A stretch of DNA of 64,000 nucleotides from Calliopum simillimum. Its lineage: Eukaryota > Arthropoda > Insecta > Diptera > Lauxaniidae. Position 1 is the first letter of the stretch, and each line of letters opens with the position of its first letter. The stretch is taken from contig OX638368.1 in the NCBI GenBank assembly GCA_951812925.1, positions 120,427,309-120,491,308 of the forward strand, written 5' to 3'. A model generated the notes under the pieces. The model was not told where the DNA came from. It ran no database searches and saw nothing but the letters and a program-made list of their open reading frames with translations. The position numbers were made by a program, and so were the translations under genes. Positions 23,110 to 34,186 of the stretch are shown here, piece by piece.

Positions 23110-24420
23110 AAATATTAAAAAATTTATGTGCTTTATTTTCTTTTATTTTACTTACTGTACTGTTATTATTTTCTCAAAAATTAATTCATATTTTAACAAT
23201 AAAAAATAATAGCACATTTCCCAAGGCATAAAAAAATTAATGATAGTTCACATGTGTTATATACAATTACACTAAATACTATGCCGTAGACATTTGTGTA
23301 ACAATAACTGACATTTGGTTAAAATAAATGACAGAAATATTTTAAAATAATTGCATTTCCGGAATAAGAGATGAACAAAAGGTACAGGGAATTTCTTAAA
23401 TATTATCTTAGATATCATGTTATCTTTTGAATGTGAAAGAAATGTTAAGTTTTTGAAATCTAAAGCAGTTTATCTAAATTTCATAATCAATGAGAACGAT
23501 AAATCAATTAAATGTTAAGCTGGTGAAGCCATTAATGAGTTTTAAAATAAATGGTTATGGAGATACTGGGATTTGTATTCCAAAAAATCTTCCACGAGGC
23601 TAAATTTTCTAACGAATATTCATAGATTCATATGGTGCTCTGCTGATTGTACAGCAAGCAGATTTTTTCAGAATACCACGCTCAGTGGCAATATGTCATA
23701 GGCGTATTGAAAATCTGTAGTGTAAACTGAATTTTGTAAGCAAGCGTTGTCTGGCCGAGGGTGAACATTCCATATAGAAATCTTTATATTGGAATAAGCC
23801 TTTCCTCTAGTGAATTAGTAAGATTTTGATTGATTTGGGACGCAACTATGAGAGTCGCTATTAGCCAATGATTACTGTTGTGACATATTAAATCATATAT
23901 TATGGGTTTAAGATTATTATTTTTATTACTACAGAAAGATTATCTTTACACTTATAATACAACTATTAATCAATATATGAATGGCTGATTTGTTATCTTT
24001 GATTACGCATTGCTAGTGGCGGCATTTGTAAAATTCCAGGGAGTCCAATTTTTAATACAGGGGATAAAGTTTTTTCGCTTTTTATGCTTATGATAAGAGT
24101 ATCTTTCACAAAGTGGAATTTCTTTTCATTTAATATAAAATATTTGCAATAGAAAATTAAAAATTTTTGGAAAAATGTTCCCAAAAGGTAACAAAAACAT
24201 TTCATTATGAGTGATTAAGAAACATTCTTCTCCGTATCTATAATAAACTACTCACCTTTCATCCGAAAGAAACAATGTCGAAGCAATCAAAGCTAACAAC
24301 CATCAGAAAACATTCTCCAAAGCGAATTTCAAATGGTTTCACTCAATTTGAAATATTTATTTACATGGTTGCCACGCCTATTTGTTCAAAGTTTTCTACT
24401 TCTCGTCTGAACGATGGTTA
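23110..24420. other. intergenic
   Basis: AT-rich, no feature recognised before the retrotransposon fragment. Confidence 0.35.
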
Positions 24421-24607
24421 CATCAGTAATAAAAATACAGAGGTTAGCCCTTTTACGTGTATCTGGGGTTATGAGGATTACTCCGACAAAAGCGTTCGAA
24501 GTAATACTAAATGTTTTACCAATAGATCTTTATATTAGGGAAAACAACTGCTAAAAGAACTGTTAGACTTAAACAGACTTACAGATTCAACAAACTAACT
24601 GCCATAC

Positions 24608-24888
24608 CTAAATTGGAGCGTCAGGCGTTGCGTTATTTGACGTTACACAAAAGCATCAAGCGCCATACCGAAATAAAGAGCGTTGCGTTGAAGTCATTCG
24701 TTTGTCAAAATCATATTGTTGTTTCTTTTTTTACTTTTCTGCAGCTAACTTCACTAGATAACGCTCTGTCAAAATTGGAAATTCGAATAGCTGAGCGTTA
24801 AGCGTTGGCAATTTCGGTATGCGCCATACAATTTGTATGTACATGCGAAATTTTTGACAGTAAAATAACGCTGACGCTCCAATTTAGG
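24608..24888. mobile_element. TA-flanked MITE inside the retrotransposon
   Basis: CCTAAATTGGAGCGTCAG and CTGACGCTCCAATTTAGG form perfect inverted ends, with TA on both outer sides (24606-24607, 24889-24890). It has 281 bp and no transposase; Tc1/mariner type by its target site. It separates the reverse transcriptase piece from RNase H. The frames at 24613-24801 and 24798-25028 overlap it and are not genes. Confidence 0.8.
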
Positions 24889-25090
24889 TACGTCAGTAAG
24901 CTATGGACATAGAACCATTTTGCCAGAGAGCAATGGGAGAACAAAAATGTCCCTAATGGTACCACTTTAGCAGTGTATATTGATGATTCTAAAATAGATA
25001 TCGGAACTGGTTGTGGATTTTTCAGCAATGCGATTAATCTCTTAGAGTCTAAAAGATTACACTACTCAACAAATGAGTAAAAATTTTTTC

Positions 25091-26250
25091 CCCAGGGAAT
25101 GCCATTATTCATTTTATATGGAAAATGGGCTGTTGATTCCGAAAATCGCATTATTTTTTTTTTTTTTATTTCGTGTCGTTTTCGAGATATCGGTCATTTT
25201 CGGTTTTTGGACCAAAAAAAAAAGATAGTTACATTTAAATACAAATATCTCAAAAATGAATGTTTGTATTCGAACGTATTATATGTCATATTAAAGGTAA
25301 TTAAATTACCTACAAATGATATTCACATTACTTTTTGGTTGGTTTGTTAGTTTCGGCGAAATAAATTGATTTCTAAAAAAAACATTTTTTTTTTTCGAAA
25401 AAATTAACAAAAAATCAAAATCAACTGCAGATTTATACAAGAAGAAACAACTTTTTTATAATTTTTTTTTTTTTTGTATCATAGACTATATAAGTATTTG
25501 TGAAGAAAGTAAGATACCATTTAAAAAAATCGATGGAAAAATGCAAAAGTTGTATGCAATTCATTGAAAAGTTACCAAAATGCGCTTTTCCCTATTTTTT
25601 TCGTTTTTTTGTAATAAACTGTTCGATAATTAAAACTTTTTGTAAAACACATGAGAAAATTCAAAAAATTCTTAAAGAAGGCGTTAAAAAAAAATACCCG
25701 TGTCTCGTCGTTTTTCTCCAGCACGTCAGATTTTTTTATTATCGATTTTTGAAGTTTTTTAATCCACTGTACATGAAAAATACAAAAATAGCGCATTCTT
25801 GTGTTAAATCGATGAATTAAACTATATGATCCTTACATTTGAGGTGTATTATGTGTTGAGTAAACTTATGCAGGATATTACGAGGAATATTTTTGTAGAC
25901 AATTTTAACCCTCTAAAACCCCCACATGTGGGTCATTTTGACCTAAGTGTGGGGGGGTCAAAATGAACCAAATGACCCAAAAAAAAAAAAATGTTTTTTT
26001 TAGAAATCAATTTATTTCGCCGAAACTAACAAACCAACCAAAAAGTGATGTGAATATCATTTGTAGGCAATTTAATTACCTTTAACACGACATACAATAC
26101 ATTTGAATACAAACATCAGTTCTTGAGATATTTGTATTTAAATGAAACTATCTTTTTTTTTTTGGTCCGAAAACCGAAAATGACCGATATCTCGAAAACG
26201 ACACGAAGCAGCCCATTTTACATATGAAATGGATAGTGGCATTCACTGGG
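25091..26250. mobile_element. foldback element splitting the RNase H region
   Basis: Left arm 25091-25395 and right arm 25978-26250 are inverted copies, beginning CCCAGGGAATGCC and ending GGCATTCACTGGG. Matching landmarks include CGAGATATCGGTCATTTTCGG and CGCCGAAACTAACAAACCAA on the opposite arm. The centre holds a segment (25640-25935) matching the left arm of the foldback element at 1137-2366, including the CCCCCACATGTGGGTCATTTT piece. RNase H reading resumes on the right side. No clear target duplication was found. Confidence 0.75.
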
Positions 26251-27175
26251 AGATTTGGCTGTTACATAGTGTCATCAGTTAAGTGTTCAGTATTTTAAGC
26301 AGAAATATTTGCGATAGCAGAGGCGGCAAGGTTGATGACGATGGAGGACATATCACTTACTGATATATCCATTTACATTGCTAGTCAAGCTACCATTAAA
26401 GCTCTGGAAAATATAAATATAAAATCTGAGATAGTCAGCCGTTGTCGTAGATAGCTTCAGATTCTGAACAAACAACACAATTTAGTACAGTGTTGGGTAC
26501 ACGGTCATAAAATTATTCCAGGTAATGAAAAGGCAGATGAGTTAGCTAGGAAAGGCTTATTGATGCTCGCAGAGCATATTGACCATAACGTTGGACCACC
26601 AATGTCATATCTTTTCCAAAAAATTTTAGAAGAAATGATACTGGAAATGATGAGCAGATGGGGAAATTCGACTCAATATCAAACGACTATAACTATTTAT
26701 GATAATACTAAAATTAAATTCAGTAAATTGCTCCTTAAGTGCAATAAAAGACAAATAAAATCATTTATGGCAGTAGTTACGGGACATAATAGTTTATGCA
26801 GGCACTTAGAACGAATGGTTTAGAACTGATGACCTTTGCAGATGGTGTGAGGACTGCGACGTAGAAAAAGACAGTCAACATTATCTTTGACAGTGCCCTG
26901 CACTTGAAAAAACCAGATTCAAAATATTTGGCTCCTTCTTTTTTCAGGATAAGCGAGACCTTGCAGATATAGATCCGACTAAGATCCTAAAGTACATTAA
27001 CGCATCACAATGAGACCAGAAAACAAAATTTGCAGCGCAACATGTAGTATCTTAGCAACAAATATGAAATATGAATATGCACTTAGTAAAGATCTATACA
27101 GCCATCAAAAAGGAGGTATCACAATGGACCAACAATTTAAGTGGAATTCGACTTATCTGCAGACGAGGCCCTCAT

Positions 27176-27190
27176 AACCTAACCTAACCT
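27176..27190 (+). repeat. (AACCT)3 tail of the non-LTR element
   Basis: Three AACCT units follow the 3' end of the retrotransposon (after GAGGCCCTCAT). AACCT is the complement of the GGTTA/TTAGG unit that forms the long array at 8156-8360. Confidence 0.7.
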
Positions 27191-27192
27191 AC

Positions 27193-28160
27193 ATCAGTAA
27201 TAGAACTTGTTCCTAGTATCAATATATTCCTTTTGAAAACTAACTGGAATTGATAATTTAAGGTCTAACTGCTTCTATTGGGCATACCACATTTGAAGTG
27301 CTTGTTTTTCTAATGCTTTTGTATTGAGTTTAGTTGCGTTTTCTATTTTTTTCTTGAAACACTTAGTGATGTTCAGTATTAATCAAACAAAAATAAATTT
27401 ATTAAATTTGTTACATCCTCCTACAATTTATTTTCTTTTGAAAGTTTATTTCAATGGATAATCACCAAATAAAAATTTTTGCGCGTATCCGGCAGTAAAT
27501 TCCAAATATACAACATCACTAATTACACAAAGGAAATTCACTGCATTTATGTTTACATAACAATTATATTTATTTATTCAATAAAAGTAAATAATATATA
27601 GATTTTATTTAAACTGAAAAAAATATTCATTCATTGGCGCCGGCTATCACCCATTATATTGTTGAAAAATCAATTCTATGCAACGCAGCATGTTATCTCT
27701 CACCTGACGCCGAATTTTTTCAAATAGATATTATACTATACTACATATATAACATACATATATGAACAAAAACAAAAAGTTTAATTTACAATATAAAAAC
27801 AAAACACTTGCATTATCAAAACGACGCTAAGTGGTAGTTTGTCAATAGTCGAACGTTATTTTGAATGCACTTAAAGTTAAATATTAAAAAGTTATTGAAA
27901 AATCCCAATCTTCAAAAGCTTTCATGCACTCTGCTTGCCCCCGAAGTATTTATAAATTCTTTTTATTTTTTATAGATTTGGAAGTTAAAAAATTATTTTT
28001 ATTTGTACTGATTAGAATTAAATAAATTCGCTAGTAATATATTTATTAGGGTGGTTCAAATGTTTGAAAAAACTTATATTATAAAAGTTCGACATGATAT
28101 GCGTTAAAAAGCCAACGGAGTCAGGCTCAGCGATCCAAAATTAATAAAATATATATTACT
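27193..28160. other. intergenic
   Basis: AT-rich sequence with no coding or repeat unit that I can define. Confidence 0.35.
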
Positions 28161-29215
28161 AGCTGTTTTACCCGGCGTTGCACGGGTTTTCATAAAAAGC
28201 CAGGCACTAAAAAGCTAATTACGAAAACTTTTTTATTTTTTAAAACAATGTGCCACAAACAGATGCTCCGATATATTTATTTTATCGGCAAAATTCCAAA
28301 AGTATGGCAAAATATTAAAATATACATTGAAGAAATCGGTAAGAGTCCAAGTTTATGGAAAAATGTCCAAAATATCGGTAAATGTCCAAAAGTATCGAAA
28401 TACACCGAAGAAATCGGTAAAAGCCCAAATGTATCGAAAAACATTTAAAATATCGGCAAAAGTCAAAAAGTATAGAAGAACATCTAAAGTATAGGTAAAA
28501 GTCCAAATATAATGAAAACATCCAAAATATAGGTAAAAGTCCAAAAGTTTCGAAAAATATTGAAAAACATTTAAAATATCGGTAAAGGTCCAAAAATGTC
28601 GAAAAACATCCTACATATCGGTAAAAGCCCAAAATTGTTGGAAAACATTGAAGAAATCGGTGAAAGTTCAAATACATATATCGAAAAATATTCAATGTAT
28701 CGAAAAGGGTCCAAAAGTTTCGGAAAATATTGAAACACAACTAAGAAATCGGTAAAGTCCAAGTTTATAGAAAAACACCCAAAATATCGCAAAAAATTCC
28801 ACAAATGTCGAAAAACATCCTATATATCGGTAAAAGTTCGAAAGTTTTGAAAAATATTGAAACACATAGAAGAAATCGGCAAAAGTCTAAGTTTATTGAA
28901 AAACATCCAAAATATCGGTAAAATTACAAAAAAGAAATCGGAAAACATCCTATATATCGGTAAAAGCCCAAAAGTTTTGAAAAATATTGAAACACATTGA
29001 AGAAATCGGTGAAAGTCTAAAAACAAAACATCCAATATATCGAAACAAAATCAAAAGTTTCGAAAAATAGTGAAATATGTACATCGAAGAAATCGGTCAA
29101 AGTCCAAGTGTTTCGAAAAACATCCGAAATATCGAAAAAAGTCAAAAAGAATTGAAAAATATTGAAAAACATGTAAAACATAGTTAAAAGCCCAAAAATA
29201 TTGAATATATTGAGT
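28161..29215. repeat. degenerate minisatellite, ATCGGTAAAAGTCCAAAA units
   Basis: About one kilobase of imperfect units built from ATCGGTAAAAGTCCAAAA, TATCGAAAAACATCC and GAAATATTGAAACACAT, spaced about 25-40 bases, all in one orientation. It starts just after CTAGCTGTTTTACCCGGCG (28159-28177), a phrase resembling termini of dispersed elements. Long reverse frames rich in F, Y and D here are periodic artefacts and not proteins. Confidence 0.85.
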
Positions 29216-29800
29216 TGTCATCACTGACAAAATCACTCTTATAGATTAGACGAGAATCACAGCTACAAGAAAAACACAGCACATGCAAAAATTCAAATTT
29301 ATTTGTTTTTTCCCTTTATATGCATTGCCCTGCCGTTGCTTTCTTATGAATGTGACACTCATGACTGATGACGTTTTTGTGCTTTTTTCCATAAAATTTA
29401 TGGTTTGAATAATATAGCTTTGAAAAAACATTTGAAACATTGAAAATTCTATATGTACTAAGTATTTAAATGATATACTAACCATTTTTACAACGCGACA
29501 CTCATGACAATGATTTAATAACTGACATTTTATAAATCATACGTGGGTATCTATCTGATATCTGTTTTTCTAAAAATGTTTTTCTGACATTAAATAGTTT
29601 TTAGCTAACTAACTAATTCTTCAGATTTCTGTATAAATTTGTTTTAATTGTACCACCCTTAATCTACGTTATACCATATTAGGGGGTACATACTCATAGA
29701 TAGAGATAGACAAATGAGAAAGGACGCTGCTGGTATCAGCAGCTCACTGATAACGTACCATAAGTATTTATATTACGTTGAGAGCAATTAATGTCAGCCG
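29216..29800. other. intergenic
   Basis: No feature recognised up to the promoter-like block. Confidence 0.35.
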
Positions 29801-29804
29801 AGTG

Positions 29805-29910
29805 TGAATCTTTAAATTCACGCGATTTTGAGTAATAAATAACAGTTTGAGTTTTATTACCGCAGACAAAGGTGATTACACCAGATTTTCGGGATATTTA
29901 CGGTATAACG
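29805..29910 (+). promoter_or_regulatory. TATA-like/Inr block, probable distal promoter of gene B
   Basis: AATCTTTAAATTC, then AGTTTTATTACCGC and ACGGTATAAC align with the blocks upstream of genes C (41301-41398) and D (48751-48855). In all three, the T of TTTAAAT lies 33 bases before an initiator-like A (29844 here, in ACAGTT). If it is active, gene B has a non-coding first exon and an intron of about 2.3 kb. Alternatively it is the leftover promoter of a lost paralog. Confidence 0.5.
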
Positions 29911-31364
29911 TGCTAAAGATTTTAAAATACGCGTCGCTTCGCAAAATTTGAATTTTATGTGAGTTAATATGGTTTTTTGGCATTAAAAAGGATAAACATA
30001 CATATGTGCGACAGGATCACTGATTTAGATCACAAAACTATCAAATTTCTAAACTCATGATTAAGTGGTTTAGTTTATATTAAATAGAACGCATCCTCAA
30101 GGATCAATATAAAAAAAATGTGTTGGCATAGAAAATAAGACAGAGAATGTTAAAACTTTAAAAAACATTTAACGTGTAATTGTGCAGAATCAAAAGCTGG
30201 TTTTGAAAAATGAAGTCTACGAAGTTTACGAAGGTACATATTTCTTTCCTTCGAAAAAAACCTTGATGTTGGCCAAAGGCTTGAGTCTATATATCCAAAA
30301 CGCTGTATTAGCTAACACTTTGTGTAAATGTGAAAAAGTTTTCGACACATAGCATGGCATCTGATACTAAAGTCATCCGAATTGAAACGTGTAAATTTTT
30401 TCAGACATTTTATAATTCTTCAAAAATTGGTCAAAACAAACGAAAAATGAAAAAATTTCCGATAATTAATCATTTTTTTCGTAAGATGCCCTACTTTTGA
30501 GTAAAAACTCGTTTTTCCAACCGCTCGACCACGCTCTATTGAAAAATCGATTTTTGAAACCAAATATTTTCTATATAAACCAGTCAAATAAGATTTCAGT
30601 TTTGCACTAATTCCAAACTTCATAAAACCTTTACCAATCGATAGAAAATTTCGCCCTGAACAACATATCAAAATAGGTCCTCCCAATTTTTCTGGAAAAT
30701 TATGTACATTCTGTTTTTCCCTGTGAAGTACCAGATAAAAAATATTGATGTTTCCGATTTTAGTGATATTTTATTATGTTATACCTACAAAATATTTTTG
30801 TTTTTTTTTTTTTTTCTTAACAAAAATTTATTTTGGAAGGTCAAAAAAGTATATAATGGAACATTTTTTGTAGTTTGATACTAAATTTGTAGTAAATTTG
30901 CCACCACATACCTTTCTTAAAGTGCTCTGAACATGCAAGTTGGTTCAGAGATATCCAAGTTATTGACATTTATATGAGGAGAGCTTGTCACTATTTACCA
31001 AAAGCCACAACAAAATTGTTTTTTCTTTGCTATTTATATCAGATTAGACATAAAACGATAACATGTACCAAATTTCAGCAAAATCGGAGGGGGTGTGGCA
31101 AATCGTGTTACGCAATTTGCGATTTCAGAGTCAAAATTCCGACATTTTTGTAGAATCCCCTTAATTGCTTTTCAATAATTATCATGTCATGTTCAAAGTG
31201 TTTTTTCATCACTCTCTGCACACCGTTGATAAGAAAATTATTTACGTGGAAATGTTTTTTGATTGTTATCGAAAACTATCCACCGAATAGTTTGTAATGT
31301 ACGCAATTAATCAAATTGTACCTTAATAAATAAATCTATATATTGATACGCAAGACAAAAACTT
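29911..31364. other. intergenic or first intron of gene B
   Basis: AT-rich; no coding feature recognised. Confidence 0.35.
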
Positions 31365-31800
31365 GTCCATCTTTTTTTACTATGTTCGAAATGGTGTACG
31401 ACTTTAAATTATACGCCATTAGAAAGGTATTTGTGTGTAGATGTGCACATTCCTTAAATTATATTAATATTTTGACCTTAAGCCAGGTAAAATGATTCAC
31501 AAATTGTTCAATATCAACAACAACAAAAAAACGGTCACACAGAGCTGAAAAAAGGATAAAGTACAAAGAGAAAGACAATAAGCATAAGTTTCGCTTAAAT
31601 TATAACAGGGATGATAAATGAATTTTTCTATTTCGTACCAAATAGGAAAAAAATAAAGTACTAAAAGTGTCCAAAAAGTACCAAAACTATTTAATACATT
31701 TGTGGCCGAATTTCGACCACTGGGCGATTTTAGTTTAAATAAAATCTTGATTTTATATGAAATAAAAAAATAAAAAACCAATAACTCAGGCCAGGTATAA
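31365..31800. repeat. dispersed repeat, copy in inverse in gene D intron 1
   Basis: Shares phrases in inverse orientation with 49845-50210: CCATTAGAAAGGTATTTGTGTG here against CACACAAATACCTTTCTAATGG there, and CCAAAAAGTACCAAAAC against GTTTTGGTACTTTTTGG-like sequence. No open frame or ends defined. The reverse frames at 31497-31933 are not supported. Confidence 0.6.
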
Positions 31801-32215
31801 AAAATGTGATCTTTGAGAAAGAGTTATAATAACTTGCCGAAACAAAATAATGAACCCTGAATTCGATTTTCTTAAAAACAGCTTTTTTGGTTAAGTACCT
31901 ACTGATTTTTGAAAAACATAGGTGAAGTTCCAACTTTTTAAGGTTTTCTCAATTGCTTTTAATTCTTATATGGTGTTTCATATTACATATGATTAACAAT
32001 TTAATTCAACTACCTTTATTAGAAAGGAATATACATATGTGAAGCAAAATTTCTTTTTTAATTTAATGTCCAAGTAAATGTTGACATTCTCTAATTACTT
32101 AACTTATGTTTCTCCCATCATTAGCAATTAATCATTTTGCAATTTTAAAGCAAACAAATTGTTACTTTACTTAATGAAAATTTGTTTCTTTTCAACATTT
32201 CCAGCTATAAAAATT

Positions 32216-32246
32216 TTATATGCCGTGAAACTAGATGAGTTCATCT
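32216..32246 (+). promoter_or_regulatory. possible proximal TATA box of gene B
   Basis: TATAAAA at 32216-32222 lies only 19 bases before ATG 32235. A transcript started about 30 bases downstream would miss that ATG and use ATG 32286 instead (MSEESKPYTR). This competes with the distal promoter near 29844. Confidence 0.3.
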
Positions 32247-34186
32247 GAACATCACATACAGTACACAGAAGTAAATTCTTTCCAAATGAGTGAAGAAAGT
32301 AAACCATATACCCGACCAATGGAGCCGGTTAAAACCATTAATATATTCAAAGCAGCAATTGCAGGTAAGTTTTGCTCAAAACTAAAAAAAAATTAAATTA
32401 AAAATAATAAACGATAAGCGCAGCAATTAAATTTGATATCTATGAATAAGTTTTTTCCAAAGTGTACTATTTATCATGCATAGCCTATGTGATGGCAATT
32501 GTTATCAGTTTTTGGAGAACCTCTTGATTTCTTTTTTTCTCTTTTCTGTTATAATGCTAATCACTTCAGATGTGTCAATAATTAAATTAATATTATCAAT
32601 TTATATATTGTTTAGCATTAATTTAATGTATCATATATTTATAAAATTTTTTTCAGCAAATTTATCTGCATTTGCTGTGGGTACATGTCTGGGATGGACA
32701 TCACCCGTGTTACCCAATTTAAAAAAAGATGATACCTCAAATTCACCACTAGATCATAAGATAACGTCTGAACAAGAAGCTTGGATTTCTTCAATAATTG
32801 CTATTGGGGCTTTGATAAGTAAGTTTTCAAAAAACCAACGGTTAAGTTTTTGTAGTTCAAGCCTTACTCTCTCATTGTACTTACAGCACCTTTTGTTGCT
32901 GGGCCTTTGGCCGACAAAATTGGGCGTAAATGGGTTTTGCTGTCCAGTTCCTTATTTTTCGTTTTAGCATACATACTAATGATAGTAGCCTCCGAAGTCT
33001 GGATTCTATATCTGGGTCGTTTGATTATGGTAAGTCAGCCAAAGAGTTATGGTGTTTAACTTTGACTTTAGTTTTTTTTAAATTCTTTCCATTTAAGGGA
33101 TTTGGTGTTGGTTTCGTCATGACCGTAACACCAATGTATGTTGGTGAAATCTCTTCAGATAAAGTGAGAGGTGCTACCGGTTCACTTATGCAACTTTTCA
33201 TTGTCTGTAAGTATTGAATATTAGCATAATTCTAGCATAATCTACATTAATCTTCTCTCTTCTTAGCTGGCATTCTCTACGTCTATTGCATTGGTCCATA
33301 TGTTTCGTATCAAGCTTTGCAATGGTGCTGCATTGTTGTACCCGTTGTATTCGATCTGATATTCTTCTTTATGCCCGAAAGTCCTTACTATTTTGCTGGC
33401 AAAGGACGTAAAACTGATACTATCAAATCACTACAATTCCTACGTGGTCAAACTGCGGAAGGCGTACAGGATGAAATGAACACTATTCAAGGTGTTGTCG
33501 AAGAATCGAATGCCAATAAAGGCACTATTTTGGATATATTTAAAAATCAGACATATCGCAAGGCACTTATAATTTGCGCCGGCCTGATCGCTTTCCAACA
33601 GTTATCGGGTATTAACGTTGTACTCTTTAATGTTCAATCGATTTTTGAAAGCGCCAATACTGGCTTAGATCCTGCCATAGCTGGTATCATCATCGGTGCT
33701 GTGCAAGTTGGTTCATCCGGTCTAACGCCTTTTGTAGCCGATCGTTTGGGTCGTAAAATCATTTTACTCGTATCAGCTGGTGTTATGAGTATTGGTTTGG
33801 CCGGTTTGGGTGCATTCTTCTTTATACAACTTACTGGCGATGGCAATGTTGATAGTGTCATTTGGCTACCGGTACCTGCACTCATTATCTACAATATTGT
33901 TTATTGTATTGGTTTTGGTCCACTGCCATGGGCTGTGCTGGGTGAAATGTTCCCGACAAATGTTAAATCGATAGCATCATCAATTACGGCTTCAGTTTGC
34001 TGGATCCTTGGTTTCTTGGTGACACGTTTCTATCCCGCCCTAGATGAATTGGGTTCCTACTATGCCTTCTGGCTGTTTTGTATTTTCTGTATTGTAGCCT
34101 TCTTCTTTGTGCTGTTTGTTGTTATGGAGACGAAAGGTTTAAGTCTGCAGGAAATTCAGGATAAACTTAATGGCAAGAAAGCATAG
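32235..34186 (+). CDS. sugar porter B, facilitated trehalose transporter Tret1-like
   Basis: MFS sugar porter, likely plasma-membrane facilitator for trehalose or a related sugar. Exons 32235-32364, 32657-32818, 32887-33029, 33098-33206, 33267-34186; all GT-AG; 487 residues, intact. Motifs: CLGWTSP, LADKIGRKWVLLSS (loop 2-3), PESPYYFAGKGR at about 218-229, FQQLSGINVV with Asn298 in helix 7, ADRLGRK in loop 8-9, GFGPLPWAVLGEMFPTNVK with Trp403 in helix 10, and METKGLS at about 467-473. ATG 32235 gives the longest N-terminus, and its sequence (YTEV..SEESKPY) parallels that of gene C; ATG 32286 and ATG 32319 (MEPVKT) are alternatives. Closest relative in the window is gene A. AATAAA near 34460 is a possible polyadenylation signal. 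Confidence 0.93.

Larger units (their letters stand above)
24421..27192 (+). mobile_element. decayed LOA/R1-type non-LTR retrotransposon, 3' part
   Basis: Three collinear pieces of one element. The end of the reverse transcriptase is at 24430-24600 (QRLALLRVSGVMRITPTKAF, then LPIDLYIRE). An RNase H start is at 24945-25045 (YIDDSKIDIGTGCGF). The rest of RNase H and a C-terminal cysteine/histidine region are at 26290-26990 (AEIFAIAEAA, ISIYIASQATIKAL, WVHGHKIIPGNEKADELARK, then QHYL.QCPALEKTRFK). The pieces are separated by later insertions at 24608-24888 and 25091-26250. It has stops and frameshifts. The 3' end runs into AACCT units at 27176-27190. RT followed by RNase H fits the LOA, I or R1-like clades; LOA is my preference. 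Confidence 0.8.

Noticed and set aside
22976..23209. 77-codon frame rich in K, T, Q, D
   Set aside because: It is the CAAGAC microsatellite of a hAT-like element.
28315..29236. Reverse frames of 60-141 codons
   Set aside because: The periodic minisatellite has few stops on this strand; the residues repeat with the DNA unit.
33634..33885. 83-codon reverse frame inside gene B exon 5
   Set aside because: Shadow of the transporter coding sequence.
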